Origin: Allotamlana fucoidanivorans
Lineage (GTDB): Bacteria; Bacteroidota; Bacteroidia; Flavobacteriales; Flavobacteriaceae
Length of the DNA stretch: 64,000 nt
Assembly: GCF_006265225.1 (NCBI RefSeq)
Contig: NZ_VDCS01000007.1
Coordinates: 1 to 64,000 of the forward strand
Reading direction: 5' to 3'
A program made the translations under genes and the position numbers. This document shows, piece by piece, positions 7,105-14,779 of the stretch. The notes under the pieces were generated by a model. It made no database searches, had not been told where the DNA came from, and worked only from the letters and a program-made list of their open reading frames with translations. Position 1 is the first letter of the stretch, and the number at the start of each line of letters is the position of its first letter.

Positions 7105-8364
7105 TTATGCTTTTTTCAATTTAGGTAATTCCATACTACCAAATGCCAAATGTATTGCATCTACTTTGGCTATATTATCAACTTTATAGTAGGTATTAAA
7201 GGTTTTAAAGTCCCGGTGACCTGTCATTTCCATAATGGTTTTATCTGCAATACCCTTTTTTTTCATTATGGATACAAAGGTCCTACGAGCCGAGTGGGTT
7301 GAAATACGCTTATTGAAGGGTTTGTGCTTTATTTCTTGATGCTTGTTTTTTGTTCGGCTGTATTCTACTTCGTGAGTAAAATCAGCTTCCTCGAATACAT
7401 CTTTTACATATTCATTTTGTTTCTGATTGCTTAATAGAGGTAATTTATAACTGTACTTTTTAAGTAAATAATTTGATATTTCAAAAAGAGGTATTTTTCT
7501 AGGTTCTTTGGAAACATCTTTTTCCTCATGGATAATTAAAATATTGTCAATTACGCATCTCTCATTTACTAACTTGAGCTCTCCATACCTCAATCCCGTT
7601 AAACATTGAAACACGAAAACATCTCTAACCTGTTCAAGTTTTTTTGTCTTTGGCTTAAACTCAAAAATAGCTTTAACTTGATCAATAGTCAATGCCACCT
7701 CCTTTGTTATTACCCTTTCAGGTTTAACAAAGCTGGTAAATGTGTCATTATATGTGAACTTTTCTTTTAACGCCCAAAACATAAATGTTTTAAATAAACC
7801 TATATTCCTGGAGAATGTATTTGTATTATGATCTAAGGTATTGTAACAATAGTTAATGAACTCCGTATAAAACTTATTGTTTATTTTGCTAAAAGTAAGT
7901 TTATACTTTTTCTTTTCCTCAAATTGAATAAGATGGTTTTTAATATTGTTATAACGCTTTACTGTTGAAGGTTTCCATTCATTTCGCTTTTGCTTTTCTT
8001 CCATAAATTTATCATATGCATCATAAAACAAATTCTTTTTAGATGACACTTTTTTAAATTCAATATCAAACGAGTTTTTTAAATTTTTGGTGGTGAATTC
8101 CTCCCCTGTTTTTGTATGCCAAGCTTCTATCTCCTCAAATTTGTTTGTATATCTATTTAATTGAGTTACTATCGCTGAAGCATTTGCGTCTCTTTGACTT
8201 CCTTTTATTTTGGGCCTGTTTTCTTTAAAACTCCAATGCTTAGGCTCAATTTTTTCACCAGTAGAATATTTGAATTGCTTATTTTCGTGTTTAAAATAGC
8301 ATGAAAATATAATTAAGGTTTTCTTTTTTGATTTTGGCTCTTTTAAAAAAAAAGTATGATCCAT
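7105..8364 (-). CDS. Tyrosine site-specific integrase
   Basis: A 419-residue phage-type integrase with all three expected parts: an N-terminal arm-binding domain (about 1-100), a SAM-like core-binding domain (about 105-210) and a C-terminal catalytic domain. Catalytic residues are visible: Arg259 in TGLRYGE, His357 and Arg360 in HSARR, His383 in TGHRD and nucleophile Tyr392 in FNTYY. It should integrate and excise the element at a tRNA/tmRNA 3' end. The att-like fragment lies about 150 bases upstream of its start and three 12-bp iterons lie between. The frame is intact, so the element may still move. Confidence 0.93.
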   Translation of the reverse strand: MDHTFFLKEPKSKKKTLIIFSCYFKHENKQFKYSTGEKIEPKHWSFKENRPKIKGSQRDANASAIVTQLNRYTNKFEEIEAWHTKTGEEFTTKNLKNSFDIEFKKVSSKKNLFYDAYDKFMEEKQKRNEWKPSTVKRYNNIKNHLIQFEEKKKYKLTFSKINNKFYTEFINYCYNTLDHNTNTFSRNIGLFKTFMFWALKEKFTYNDTFTSFVKPERVITKEVALTIDQVKAIFEFKPKTKKLEQVRDVFVFQCLTGLRYGELKLVNERCVIDNILIIHEEKDVSKEPRKIPLFEISNYLLKKYSYKLPLLSNQKQNEYVKDVFEEADFTHEVEYSRTKNKHQEIKHKPFNKRISTHSARRTFVSIMKKKGIADKTIMEMTGHRDFKTFNTYYKVDNIAKVDAIHLAFGSMELPKLKKA

Positions 8365-8373
8365 TTTAAAGGG

Positions 8374-8408
8374 GATAATTCAGTTGATAATTTAGTGGAT
8401 AATTTACC
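8374..8408. repeat. Three 12-bp iterons at the element end
   Basis: GATAATT occurs at 8374, 8386 and 8398, exactly 12 bases apart, within units of the form GTKGATAATTTA. The row starts 10 bases upstream of the integrase start codon and lies about 110 bases from the att core. This is the expected place for arm-type binding sites of the integrase or excisionase, which could also autoregulate the integrase promoter. Confidence 0.6.
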
Positions 8409-8513
8409 TATCATCAAATATAAATCAAAATTATATTAAAACATAAAAAACGAAGTAAAACAAAGGGTTTAGAGGTTTGTTAATTATATTTAATAATGTT
8501 AAAGTATGTTAAA

Positions 8514-8536
8514 TTCAATAGTCTCCGACTCCACCA
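8514..8536 (+). other. attR: 3' fragment of a tRNA or tmRNA gene
   Basis: TTCAATA-GTCTC-CGACTCC-A-CCA reads as a T-loop, the 3' strand of a T-stem, a 7-base acceptor strand, discriminator A and encoded CCA. The five bases before it (TTAAA) cannot pair with GTCTC, so the 5' part of the RNA gene is missing. It is followed at once by a terminator. The pattern is what an integrase leaves at the far end after insertion into the T-loop of a tRNA or tmRNA gene. The CUCC-ACCA end fits tmRNA (ssrA) or tRNA-Ala. The intact gene should lie left of the window. Confidence 0.65.
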
Positions 8537-8574
8537 AAAACCCTCAAAACATTAATGTTTATGAGGGTTTTTTT
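8536..8574 (+). terminator. Terminator of the displaced tRNA/tmRNA gene
   Basis: AAAAACCCTCA pairs with TGAGGGTTTTTT, and an inner AAACAT-TA-ATGTTT palindrome closes the loop, giving a long rho-independent terminator directly after the CCA end. It is presumably the original terminator of the RNA gene used as the insertion site. Confidence 0.75.
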
Positions 8575-8587
8575 AATGCATTGAATA

Positions 8588-8947
8588 ATGAACCTTAAAA
8601 GTATTCGTGGCGATTACCGCATTGTAGGCACAAACCAAAATGATACGGGTAATACATACACTGGCACCTTAAATTTGGATACAGATGCGCACAATAGAGT
8701 TGTTGCCACATGGTTAATTAATAATACCCAAACACAAACAGGAATTGGATTTTACAAGGATAATATTTTGGTTATCAATTTTCAGTATCTTGGTGAGAAT
8801 AACACAATCTACAAGGGTGTTGTTGTATATAAATGCCTGACCAAAAACTTTCTAGATGGCTTTTGGTATGAAGATTTGGGTGACCCCAACTATTTAGGTT
8901 CTGAACGCTGCTTTAAAATCAATGAATTAAAAAACATGTTGAATTAA
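8588..8947 (+). CDS. Hypothetical beta-rich protein
   Basis: A 119-residue protein without signal peptide, made of alternating short strands (YRIVGTNQN, TYTGTLNLD, VVATWLI, GIGFYKDNILVINFQY, YKGVVVYKC) as in small lipocalin-like barrels. I do not recognise the family. It is the first chromosomal gene after the element, 14 bases beyond the RNA-gene terminator, and is closed by a bidirectional terminator. No TAnnTTTG promoter is visible directly upstream, so insertion of the element may have changed its expression. Confidence 0.6.
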   Translation: MNLKSIRGDYRIVGTNQNDTGNTYTGTLNLDTDAHNRVVATWLINNTQTQTGIGFYKDNILVINFQYLGENNTIYKGVVVYKCLTKNFLDGFWYEDLGDPNYLGSERCFKINELKNMLN

Positions 8948-8982
8948 TTTTTTTTAAAAACAACTATGCTTTTTGACTTTAT

Positions 8983-9020
8983 AAAAAAACCATCAAAATA
9001 TTACTTTTGATGGTTTTTTT
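8983..9020. terminator. Bidirectional terminator
   Basis: AAAAAAACCATCAAAA and TTTTGATGGTTTTTTT form a perfect 16-bp stem with A and T tracts on both sides, serving the convergent genes ending at 8947 and 9039. Confidence 0.85.
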
Positions 9021-9038
9021 GCAAGTGCAAGTTTAAAT

Positions 9039-9308
9039 TTACCCCGCTTGTTGTTTTTCTTTCATCTTTTCTAACAAGCTCAACTCTTCTTGAATTTTTT
9101 GTTTGCGCTCATTAAACTTTCTTACTTTTTCGTCAATGATGGCTTGATGTTTTAAACGCCTTTCTCTTCTAAGCTCATTTTCTTCCAATTCCATTTTCTT
9201 CTTTTTATTCTCCCTCATTTTTTCTCTTGCCACTGAATAATAAGAATAGCCATACATGCTTAAAAATAACAAAGCAACAATTCCTAAAATAACATAACCA
9301 TTATCCAT
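9039..9308 (-). CDS. Small single-helix membrane protein with coiled coil
   Basis: An 89-residue protein with one N-terminal membrane helix (about residues 4-24) followed by an uninterrupted stretch of Lys, Glu, Arg and Gln with heptad-like Leu spacing to the end. It should be anchored in the inner membrane with a cytoplasmic coiled coil. No named family recognised. The 250 bases upstream, up to 9559, show nothing I can support beyond AT-rich sequence. Confidence 0.6.
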   Translation of the reverse strand: MDNGYVILGIVALLFLSMYGYSYYSVAREKMRENKKKKMELEENELRRERRLKHQAIIDEKVRKFNERKQKIQEELSLLEKMKEKQQAG

Positions 9309-9559
9309 ATCTCTTAACTAATTTTTAATTAAACTGTAAAAAAGACCTATAAATTTATGAAAAAAATAATTTATAGTGATTCTACTGTCAAAGATATAAA
9401 ACCAGATAGGTGTGATTAAAATAAAAAAGGTGAATGACTAAAATACTAGTTATAAAGTTTATTTCTAAAAAAAGACAAACAAAAGGCTAAAATGTATACA
9501 AGAAATGAACCTTAAACTACACTTTATTGACTCCTTATTGGCTGTAAAAGATGTAACCT

Positions 9560-10330
9560 TTATTTTCCACTCATATGAGCACTGTACGTCCAAATTTCAT
9601 CCCAACTATTTGAAAAAACTCCATCACTCATATCCATAAACTTCTGCCATTTATTCTTCCCTATGGTCTCTTCAAACGTTTTTTTAAACACCCTTTCATC
9701 ATCCAGTTCTGCCCAGTTTTTTAAGAAGCTAACTGACGCTAGGTGCCTTCCTAAATTACCTTGCCTAAACTCATTATAATAAAGGCCCCATGGATTTTCT
9801 CCATCCATTGCTTTTACTGTTTTTCCTACCATTTCAAAAAAGGAATCAAGCGCATAACCATGATCCTCATCAATTTCACCATATCTCACATAAATTATAG
9901 GATATTTTGAATTATCACCATCCATCATAGACATATTGGATACCTTGTCATCCATTCGCCAGTATTCTGCTGTATGAATTTTTTTTATGTATGGCATAAC
10001 ATTATCTCTCCAATCTTCATCATGACCACCTTCTTCTGGTCTACTATCTAAATGCTTATACATCAAAGGCCCCATCATCCATACTATTTTTCCCGTATTA
10101 GGTCCTGTTGAAATTGTATATACACTAGCCTTATAAGGACCATCCTTATGATACTTTGCGTTATGCTTTCTCATGTTTTCTCCTAAAACTTTTAAATTTG
10201 AGTTATCTGGAGTCATCAAAACACTTTCCATCATAATGTAATCTTTAGAATCCGCTTGGGCATTCAATAATACATTTGTACCGCAAATAAATAGCGTTAC
10301 AAAAAAAATTGTCATAGTCTTTTTAATCAT
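9560..10330 (-). CDS. Secreted hypothetical protein
   Basis: A 256-residue protein with a clear signal peptide (hydrophobic core about residues 5-22, ending LLNAQA). The mature part begins DSKDYIMMESVLMTPDN and contains two related segments (MLMTPDNSNLKVL-type start and YPIIYVRYGEIDEDHGYALD) that read like two repeats of a ferredoxin-like, dimeric alpha-beta barrel fold; that is an inference. I know similar proteins in marine Flavobacteriia only as hypothetical. A perfect palindrome lies at 10355-10377, just upstream of the start. Confidence 0.65.
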   Translation of the reverse strand: MIKKTMTIFFVTLFICGTNVLLNAQADSKDYIMMESVLMTPDNSNLKVLGENMRKHNAKYHKDGPYKASVYTISTGPNTGKIVWMMGPLMYKHLDSRPEEGGHDEDWRDNVMPYIKKIHTAEYWRMDDKVSNMSMMDGDNSKYPIIYVRYGEIDEDHGYALDSFFEMVGKTVKAMDGENPWGLYYNEFRQGNLGRHLASVSFLKNWAELDDERVFKKTFEETIGKNKWQKFMDMSDGVFSNSWDEIWTYSAHMSGK

Positions 10331-10354
10331 AATTATAAATTTTGATTGGTTATT

Positions 10355-10377
10355 AACTATATAACTTTTATATAGTT
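10355..10377. promoter_or_regulatory. Palindrome upstream of the secreted protein gene
   Basis: AACTATATAA-CTT-TTATATAGTT is a perfect 10-bp inverted repeat 25 bases upstream of the start at 10330, flanked on both sides by GGTTAT. No T-tract follows in either direction, so an operator or mRNA leader hairpin is more likely than a terminator. The rest of 10331-10528 holds nothing else I can support. Confidence 0.35.
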
Positions 10378-10528
10378 GGTTATAAATAATAATGGGGGAA
10401 AAGAAATAATACTAAATGAGATTAAATTACCCAAATTAGCATAGAGATCAAGTTTGAAACTCTTAAATATACAATTTTTGTAGCAATAAAAACGAGAAGT
10501 AAGGAAATTAAGACTAAAAAAGCAATAA

Positions 10529-10930
10529 TTACTCCAAATGTTTTATAGGAAATTTGAGCGATTTCCATTCTTGAATACCGCCTTGTAGATTATAAATTTC
10601 AGAAAATCCAGCCTTCTTAAAGTCAACAGTACTTTTACTACTACGCCTTCCTGAACGACAGTAAATATATACGGGTTGCTTGTTATCTAGTTTTTCTATG
10701 GTTGGCTTAAAATCTTTTGACAAAAAGTCAATATTTATAGCATTTGGTATATGGCCTTCTTCAAATTCTTCAGGAGTCCTCACATCAACAACTAAAACAG
10801 ATTTATGACTTGTTAAGTGTTTAAACTTTTCTGCCGTAACATTAAAAACACCATCTTGGGATGCCAGTTGATTACACCCAAAGAAGCCTAAACTTAGCAA
10901 GACATACAGATATTTTAAGCTTCTTCTCAT
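10529..10930 (-). CDS. Rhodanese-like lipoprotein
   Basis: A 133-residue protein with lipobox GFFGC (Cys19), then a single rhodanese domain. The signature DVRTPEEFEEGHIPNAINID is at about residues 49-68 and the active-site loop C-RSGRRS starts at Cys91, so sulfur transfer chemistry is retained. It should be a membrane-anchored periplasmic sulfurtransferase. It is the last of four minus-strand genes (TlpA-like, redoxin, rhodanese, this one), starting 10 bases after the previous stop, which places it in a thiol or sulfur redox operon. Confidence 0.88.
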   Translation of the reverse strand: MRRSLKYLYVLLSLGFFGCNQLASQDGVFNVTAEKFKHLTSHKSVLVVDVRTPEEFEEGHIPNAINIDFLSKDFKPTIEKLDNKQPVYIYCRSGRRSSKSTVDFKKAGFSEIYNLQGGIQEWKSLKFPIKHLE

Positions 10931-10940
10931 AACCTTATTT

Positions 10941-11258
10941 TTATTCTAAATCAACAACATCTCCAGTCCACTGAAGCATACCGCCTTCTAAGTTATACGC
11001 TTTTTCAAACCCAAGTTGCTCCATAATGTGGCATGCTTGCCCACTTCTATTTCCTGAACGACAATACACATAATAGCTTTTACTTTTATCAAGTTCATCA
11101 ATTTCAGCAATAAACCCTTGACCTTTTTGAATATCTATATGAATGGCATTAGGTATAATACCATCGGCTACCTCGGCATCCGTTCTTACATCTAAAACCA
11201 CGGCATTATCATCATTTGCCAATTGCTCTGCCCACTCTTCTTGTGTTAAATCTTCCAT
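10941..11258 (-). CDS. Rhodanese-like protein, cytoplasmic
   Basis: A 105-residue single-domain rhodanese without signal peptide. DVRTDAEVADGIIPNAIHID is at about residues 23-42 and the active loop CRSGNRSG starts at Cys66. It is a close relative of the adjacent lipoprotein rhodanese, so the pair offers one cytoplasmic and one periplasmic enzyme, probably by tandem duplication. Confidence 0.88.
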   Translation of the reverse strand: MEDLTQEEWAEQLANDDNAVVLDVRTDAEVADGIIPNAIHIDIQKGQGFIAEIDELDKSKSYYVYCRSGNRSGQACHIMEQLGFEKAYNLEGGMLQWTGDVVDLE

Positions 11259-11367
11259 GTATTTGAATTGATTTGAAATTACAAAATTAATACAACTTCA
11301 GTTATAGACGAAAAAAAATCTAAAGTATTACAGCTTTAGACTTTTTATAAAATAACCTTTTTTATTT

Positions 11368-11973
11368 TTAGACTTTTATGGTACAACCAATGGCTTTTGT
11401 TTCTTTTTCAGGAACTTCATGACCTTCTAACAAAGCATCAACCGCATTCTCTACATATTTTGTAGTTACAGCAGACGCATCTTTGTAATTATCATCAATG
11501 GCGCCTATATATCTAACCACGTTACCTTTATCGGTCTTTTCTAACACAAACATATGCGGTGTTTTTGTTGCTCCATATTTAGGAAAAACGTCTTGATTTT
11601 CATCAATTAAATAAGGAAAGGTAAATCCTTTCTCTTGAGCTCGTTTTTTCATTTCAGGCAAGGCGTCACCTGGCTTTATTACGATATTGTTTGGCATAAT
11701 TGCAATTACAGGGTATCCCAAAGGAGCATATTTCTTGTTCAATGCATTAATACGATCTTCATACATAACAGCATAAGGACAGGTATTGCAAGTAAAGGTT
11801 ATAATAAACCCTTTAGCATCTTTAAAATGCGCCATTGAAACCATTTTACCATCAATATTTTTCAGTGAAAAATCCTCAGCTACATCACCAATTTTATATC
11901 CATCAAACATGGTAAAACTACTAAGCACCAAAACTATAAGTCCTGCCGCAATTAATTTAAGTGTATTCTTCAT
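11368..11973 (-). CDS. Redoxin (AhpC/TSA-like) with CxxC, secreted
   Basis: A 201-residue thioredoxin-fold protein. Signal peptide about residues 1-22; then IGDVAEDFSLKNIDGK, typical of the AhpC/TSA redoxin start, and TFTCNTCPYAVMYEDR with Cys62 and Cys65 as a CxxC pair. This CNTCP form belongs to the family annotated as thioredoxin-family or peroxiredoxin-like proteins in Bacteroidota. Expected site: periplasm. It starts 11 bases downstream of the TlpA-like gene, so the two are co-transcribed. Confidence 0.85.
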   Translation of the reverse strand: MKNTLKLIAAGLIVLVLSSFTMFDGYKIGDVAEDFSLKNIDGKMVSMAHFKDAKGFIITFTCNTCPYAVMYEDRINALNKKYAPLGYPVIAIMPNNIVIKPGDALPEMKKRAQEKGFTFPYLIDENQDVFPKYGATKTPHMFVLEKTDKGNVVRYIGAIDDNYKDASAVTTKYVENAVDALLEGHEVPEKETKAIGCTIKV

Positions 11974-11984
11974 AATTATATGGT

Positions 11985-12530
11985 TTAGTTTAGAAAATGT
12001 TTTAATTCCACTTCTAATTCTTCATAGGTAAAAGAATCCTCATAAAACTTTCGGTTATCATTTTTATATATGATAGTAGCAGGTATGGAGCCTGACCAAT
12101 TTTTATCAACTTGTGGAATCCAATGGTTCATATCAACATCATCTAAGGCTATAACTTTTGATGTTAATTTATTTTTTTCAATAAACGGTTTCAACTTTTT
12201 ATCATACAGATGCGGAAAATCTAAACTTACCAAAATAACCTTAACATCTTGATCTCTGTATGCTTTATCTAATGTTTCAAAATAAGGCAACTCTTTCACG
12301 CAGGGAGCACACCATGTAGCCCAAAAATTAATAACATAAACCGTGTTATCTTTTTTGTTTAAAAACGTTTTAAAGCCTTCAAAATCATAAACCTCAAGTT
12401 CTATATCATTTTTAACCTGACTATCATTTATAACAAGTTGAGATGATTCATCGATAACTTCAACAAATTTCTTTTTGTTTTGGCAACCTGCCATTAACAA
12501 AATGACAACAATTAATACGTTTAACTTCAT
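11985..12530 (-). CDS. TlpA-family thioredoxin-like lipoprotein
   Basis: A 181-residue protein with lipobox LMAGC (Cys16) and a thioredoxin domain whose active site is WCAPC (Cys74, Cys77) within NFWATWCAPCVKELP. It should be anchored in the periplasm as a thiol-disulfide reductase, like TlpA or ResA. It is the first gene of the four-gene redox operon running to 10529. Its promoter region faces the trp leader; the two operons diverge. Confidence 0.87.
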   Translation of the reverse strand: MKLNVLIVVILLMAGCQNKKKFVEVIDESSQLVINDSQVKNDIELEVYDFEGFKTFLNKKDNTVYVINFWATWCAPCVKELPYFETLDKAYRDQDVKVILVSLDFPHLYDKKLKPFIEKNKLTSKVIALDDVDMNHWIPQVDKNWSGSIPATIIYKNDNRKFYEDSFTYEELEVELKHFLN

Positions 12531-12607
12531 AAGTATAAAACTATATAATACTTCTTTGAAAATCTTCTAGTTTAACAAAGATTTAATTAAAAAAATGATT
12601 TAAAGTG

Positions 12608-12638
12608 TTGTGAAATCATATTTTCATTTCTATATTTG
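12608..12638 (+). promoter_or_regulatory. trp operon promoter
   Basis: TTG at 12608-12610, 20 bases, then TATATTTG at 12631-12638. This matches the Bacteroidota housekeeping promoter (TTG, N19-20, TAnnTTTG). Transcription would start at about 12644, some 14 bases before the leader peptide start. Confidence 0.75.
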
Positions 12639-12657
12639 ACACAGAAAAATTCAAAAT

Positions 12658-12705
12658 ATGAACGCTATTTTAAATTATACTTGGTGGTGGTGCTTTCGAA
12701 ACTAA
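12658..12705 (+). CDS. trpL: trp operon leader peptide
   Basis: A 15-codon frame encodes MNAILNYTWWWCFRN with three consecutive TGG codons at 12682-12690. It lies between the trp promoter and an attenuator hairpin, 88 bases upstream of trpE. Translation of the Trp codons should sense charged tRNA-Trp: a ribosome waiting there leaves 12709-12715 free, while one at the stop codon covers it. This corresponds to the class of leader I know from Rfam as the Bacteroid-trp motif. Confidence 0.88.
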   Translation: MNAILNYTWWWCFRN

Positions 12706-12708
12706 AAT

Positions 12709-12783
12709 TCGTGAAGTAAAACCCTAGTATATTTAAAAATTAAAATATCAAAAAGGCTTGTCATTCACGACAAGCCTTTTTTT
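12709..12783 (+). promoter_or_regulatory. trp attenuator (antiterminator and terminator)
   Basis: The terminator is AAAAAGGCTTGTC-ATTCAC-GACAAGCCTTTTTTT at 12750-12783. A rival pairing exists: TCGTGAA (12709-12715) is exactly complementary to TTCACGA (12764-12770), which includes the loop and the start of the terminator's 3' strand. Formation of that pairing would break the terminator. Segment 12709-12715 begins 4 bases after the leader stop codon, so ribosome position decides which structure forms. Confidence 0.85.
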
Positions 12784-12793
12784 ATAAAAACAT

Positions 12794-14200
12794 ATGGAAA
12801 AATTTAGTCTTTATACGCATCATAAACGCATATTAACAGATACCATTACCCCTGTAACGGTGTATTACAAAATTCGAGATAACTACCCTAACAGCATACT
12901 TTTAGAAAGTGGTGATTATCACAGAAATCACAAAAACTTTTCTTATATCTGTTTTAATCCTATTGCTTCTATAAAGGTTGAAAACGAAGTGATTTCACAG
13001 ACTTTTCCAGACGGCAGCACAACAGAACTGAATATTACTGACGATATAAATGTTGTTGATGAAGTTTATAATTTTACGAAACGATTTGACACTAAATCTG
13101 AAGAAAATTTCAAGTTCATTAACAATGGTATTTTTGGGTATACAGCCTATGACGCGGTTCGCTATTTTGAAGATGTTGAAATTGGCAAAAAAGACAACTC
13201 GGTAGTCATACCAGACATGTTTTATGCAGTGTATCAAAATATCATTGCTATTAATCATTTTAAGAATGAAGCTTATATTTTTGCGCACTGTTTTGAAGGT
13301 GCCGAAAACAATATTGATGCCATTGATAAGCTGATTAACGTCCAAAATTTTGCTTCATATAAATTCAATGCCGAAGGTAACATCCAGTCAAATTTAACAG
13401 ATGATGAGTTTAAAGAACATGTAGAATTAGCTAGAAAACACTGTAATCGCGGTGATGTATTTCAACTAGTACTCTCTAGACGCTTTTCTCAAAAATTTAC
13501 AGGAGATGACTTTAATATTTACAGGGCTTTAAGAAGTATCAACCCGTCTCCTTATTTATTCTATTTTGATTATGGTGATTTTAAAATTTTTGGAAGCTCA
13601 CCAGAAGCCCAACTTATTGTTACAAATGGCTTAGCCGAAATTCACCCTATTGCAGGGACGTTTAAACGTACGGGTGATGATCAAAAAGATGCTGTCCTTG
13701 CTGAAGACTTAAAAAATGATGATAAAGAAAATGCCGAGCATGTGATGCTGGTTGATTTGGCTCGCAATGATTTAAGCAGGCATGGGAATCAAGTAAAAGT
13801 AGAAACCTATCGTGAAGTTCAGTTTTTCTCACATGTTATTCATTTGGTAAGTAAAGTTACAGGGCACAAACACGAAAGCACGTCAACCATGCAAGTAGTG
13901 GCAGACACTTTTCCGGCGGGAACCTTAAGTGGTGCTCCAAAACATAGAGCCATGCAACTTATTGAACAATATGAAAAAACCAGCAGAGGGTATTACGGTG
14001 GCGCTATTGGATTTATGGATTTTGATGGCAACTTTAACCACGCTATTATGATACGTACCTTTTTAAGTAAAGATTATAAACTAAATTGGCAAGCTGGGGC
14101 TGGATTGGTTTCAAAATCTAATCAAGAAAGTGAACTTCAAGAAGTATATAATAAGTTAGGAGCGCTAACCAAAGCGATTAAATTAGCAGAAGACATTTAA
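12794..14200 (+). CDS. trpE: Anthranilate synthase component I
   Basis: A 468-residue chorismate-using enzyme that makes anthranilate with the TrpG glutaminase; first step of Trp synthesis. The Trp feedback site LLES-X10-S is intact (residues 36-39 and Ser50), and the catalytic half has IAGTFKRTG, DLARNDLSRHG and the late GAIGFMDFDGN and QAGAGLV segments of the chorismate-binding fold. It begins 11 bases after the attenuator T-tract and ends one base before trpG, so it is controlled both by attenuation and, by family knowledge, by Trp inhibition. Confidence 0.97.
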   Translation: MEKFSLYTHHKRILTDTITPVTVYYKIRDNYPNSILLESGDYHRNHKNFSYICFNPIASIKVENEVISQTFPDGSTTELNITDDINVVDEVYNFTKRFDTKSEENFKFINNGIFGYTAYDAVRYFEDVEIGKKDNSVVIPDMFYAVYQNIIAINHFKNEAYIFAHCFEGAENNIDAIDKLINVQNFASYKFNAEGNIQSNLTDDEFKEHVELARKHCNRGDVFQLVLSRRFSQKFTGDDFNIYRALRSINPSPYLFYFDYGDFKIFGSSPEAQLIVTNGLAEIHPIAGTFKRTGDDQKDAVLAEDLKNDDKENAEHVMLVDLARNDLSRHGNQVKVETYREVQFFSHVIHLVSKVTGHKHESTSTMQVVADTFPAGTLSGAPKHRAMQLIEQYEKTSRGYYGGAIGFMDFDGNFNHAIMIRTFLSKDYKLNWQAGAGLVSKSNQESELQEVYNKLGALTKAIKLAEDI

Positions 14201-14201
14201 C

Positions 14202-14768
14202 ATGAAAAAAGTATTAGTTATAGATAATTACGACAGTTTTGTATACAACCTTGTACATTATTTAGAAGACTTAAATTGTGAGGTAACCGTTGTAAGAAAT
14301 GATAAATTAAGTTTAGAAGATGTTGAACCTTTCCATAAAATATTACTATCTCCAGGCCCTGGTATTCCTGATGAAGCGGGTTTGCTAAAGCCCATTATCG
14401 AGAAATACGCTGCAACAAAAAGTATTTTTGGGGTGTGTTTGGGTCAACAAGCTATTGGAGAAGTGTTTGGTGCTACTTTAGTCAATTTAGATGATGTATA
14501 TCATGGTGTTGCCACCCATGTTAATATTACCGTAAATGATGAGTACATTTTTGACGGACTAGAACATGATATTGAAGTAGGACGCTACCATTCTTGGGTG
14601 GTAAACTCAGACTTGTCTGATAGTTTAGAGGCTACCTCTTTTGATGAAAACGGACAAGTTATGTCTTTACGACATAAAACCTTTGATGTTCGAGGCGTAC
14701 AATACCATCCAGAATCTGTTTTAACCCCAGAAGGTAAAAAAATATTAGAAAATTGGGTTAACCATTAG
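14202..14768 (+). CDS. trpG: Anthranilate synthase glutaminase component
   Basis: A 188-residue class I glutamine amidotransferase. Visible features are the opening VLVIDNYDSFVYNL, oxyanion segment LLSPGPGIP, nucleophile Cys79 in GVCLGQQAIG, and the His/Glu pair in GVQYHPESVL. It supplies ammonia to TrpE. The bacterial homologue can also serve p-aminobenzoate synthesis; no separate pabA is in the window. Starts 1 base after trpE. Confidence 0.96.
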   Translation: MKKVLVIDNYDSFVYNLVHYLEDLNCEVTVVRNDKLSLEDVEPFHKILLSPGPGIPDEAGLLKPIIEKYAATKSIFGVCLGQQAIGEVFGATLVNLDDVYHGVATHVNITVNDEYIFDGLEHDIEVGRYHSWVVNSDLSDSLEATSFDENGQVMSLRHKTFDVRGVQYHPESVLTPEGKKILENWVNH

Positions 14769-14779
14769 TTGAAAAGACA

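Larger units (their letters stand above)
3443..8536. mobile_element. Right-hand part of an integrated element (integrase, rep module, attR)
   Basis: Six minus-strand genes (integrase, unknown, excisionase-like HTH, winged helix, unknown, RepA-like ATPase) form a compact module typical of integrative or satellite elements in Bacteroidota. It ends on the right at a tRNA/tmRNA 3' fragment (8514-8536). No relaxase, coupling protein or phage structural gene is visible, and no second copy of the att core exists to the left within the window. The element either extends beyond position 1, carrying the cassette-like genes as cargo, or has lost its left end near the transposase remnant. Confidence 0.7.
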
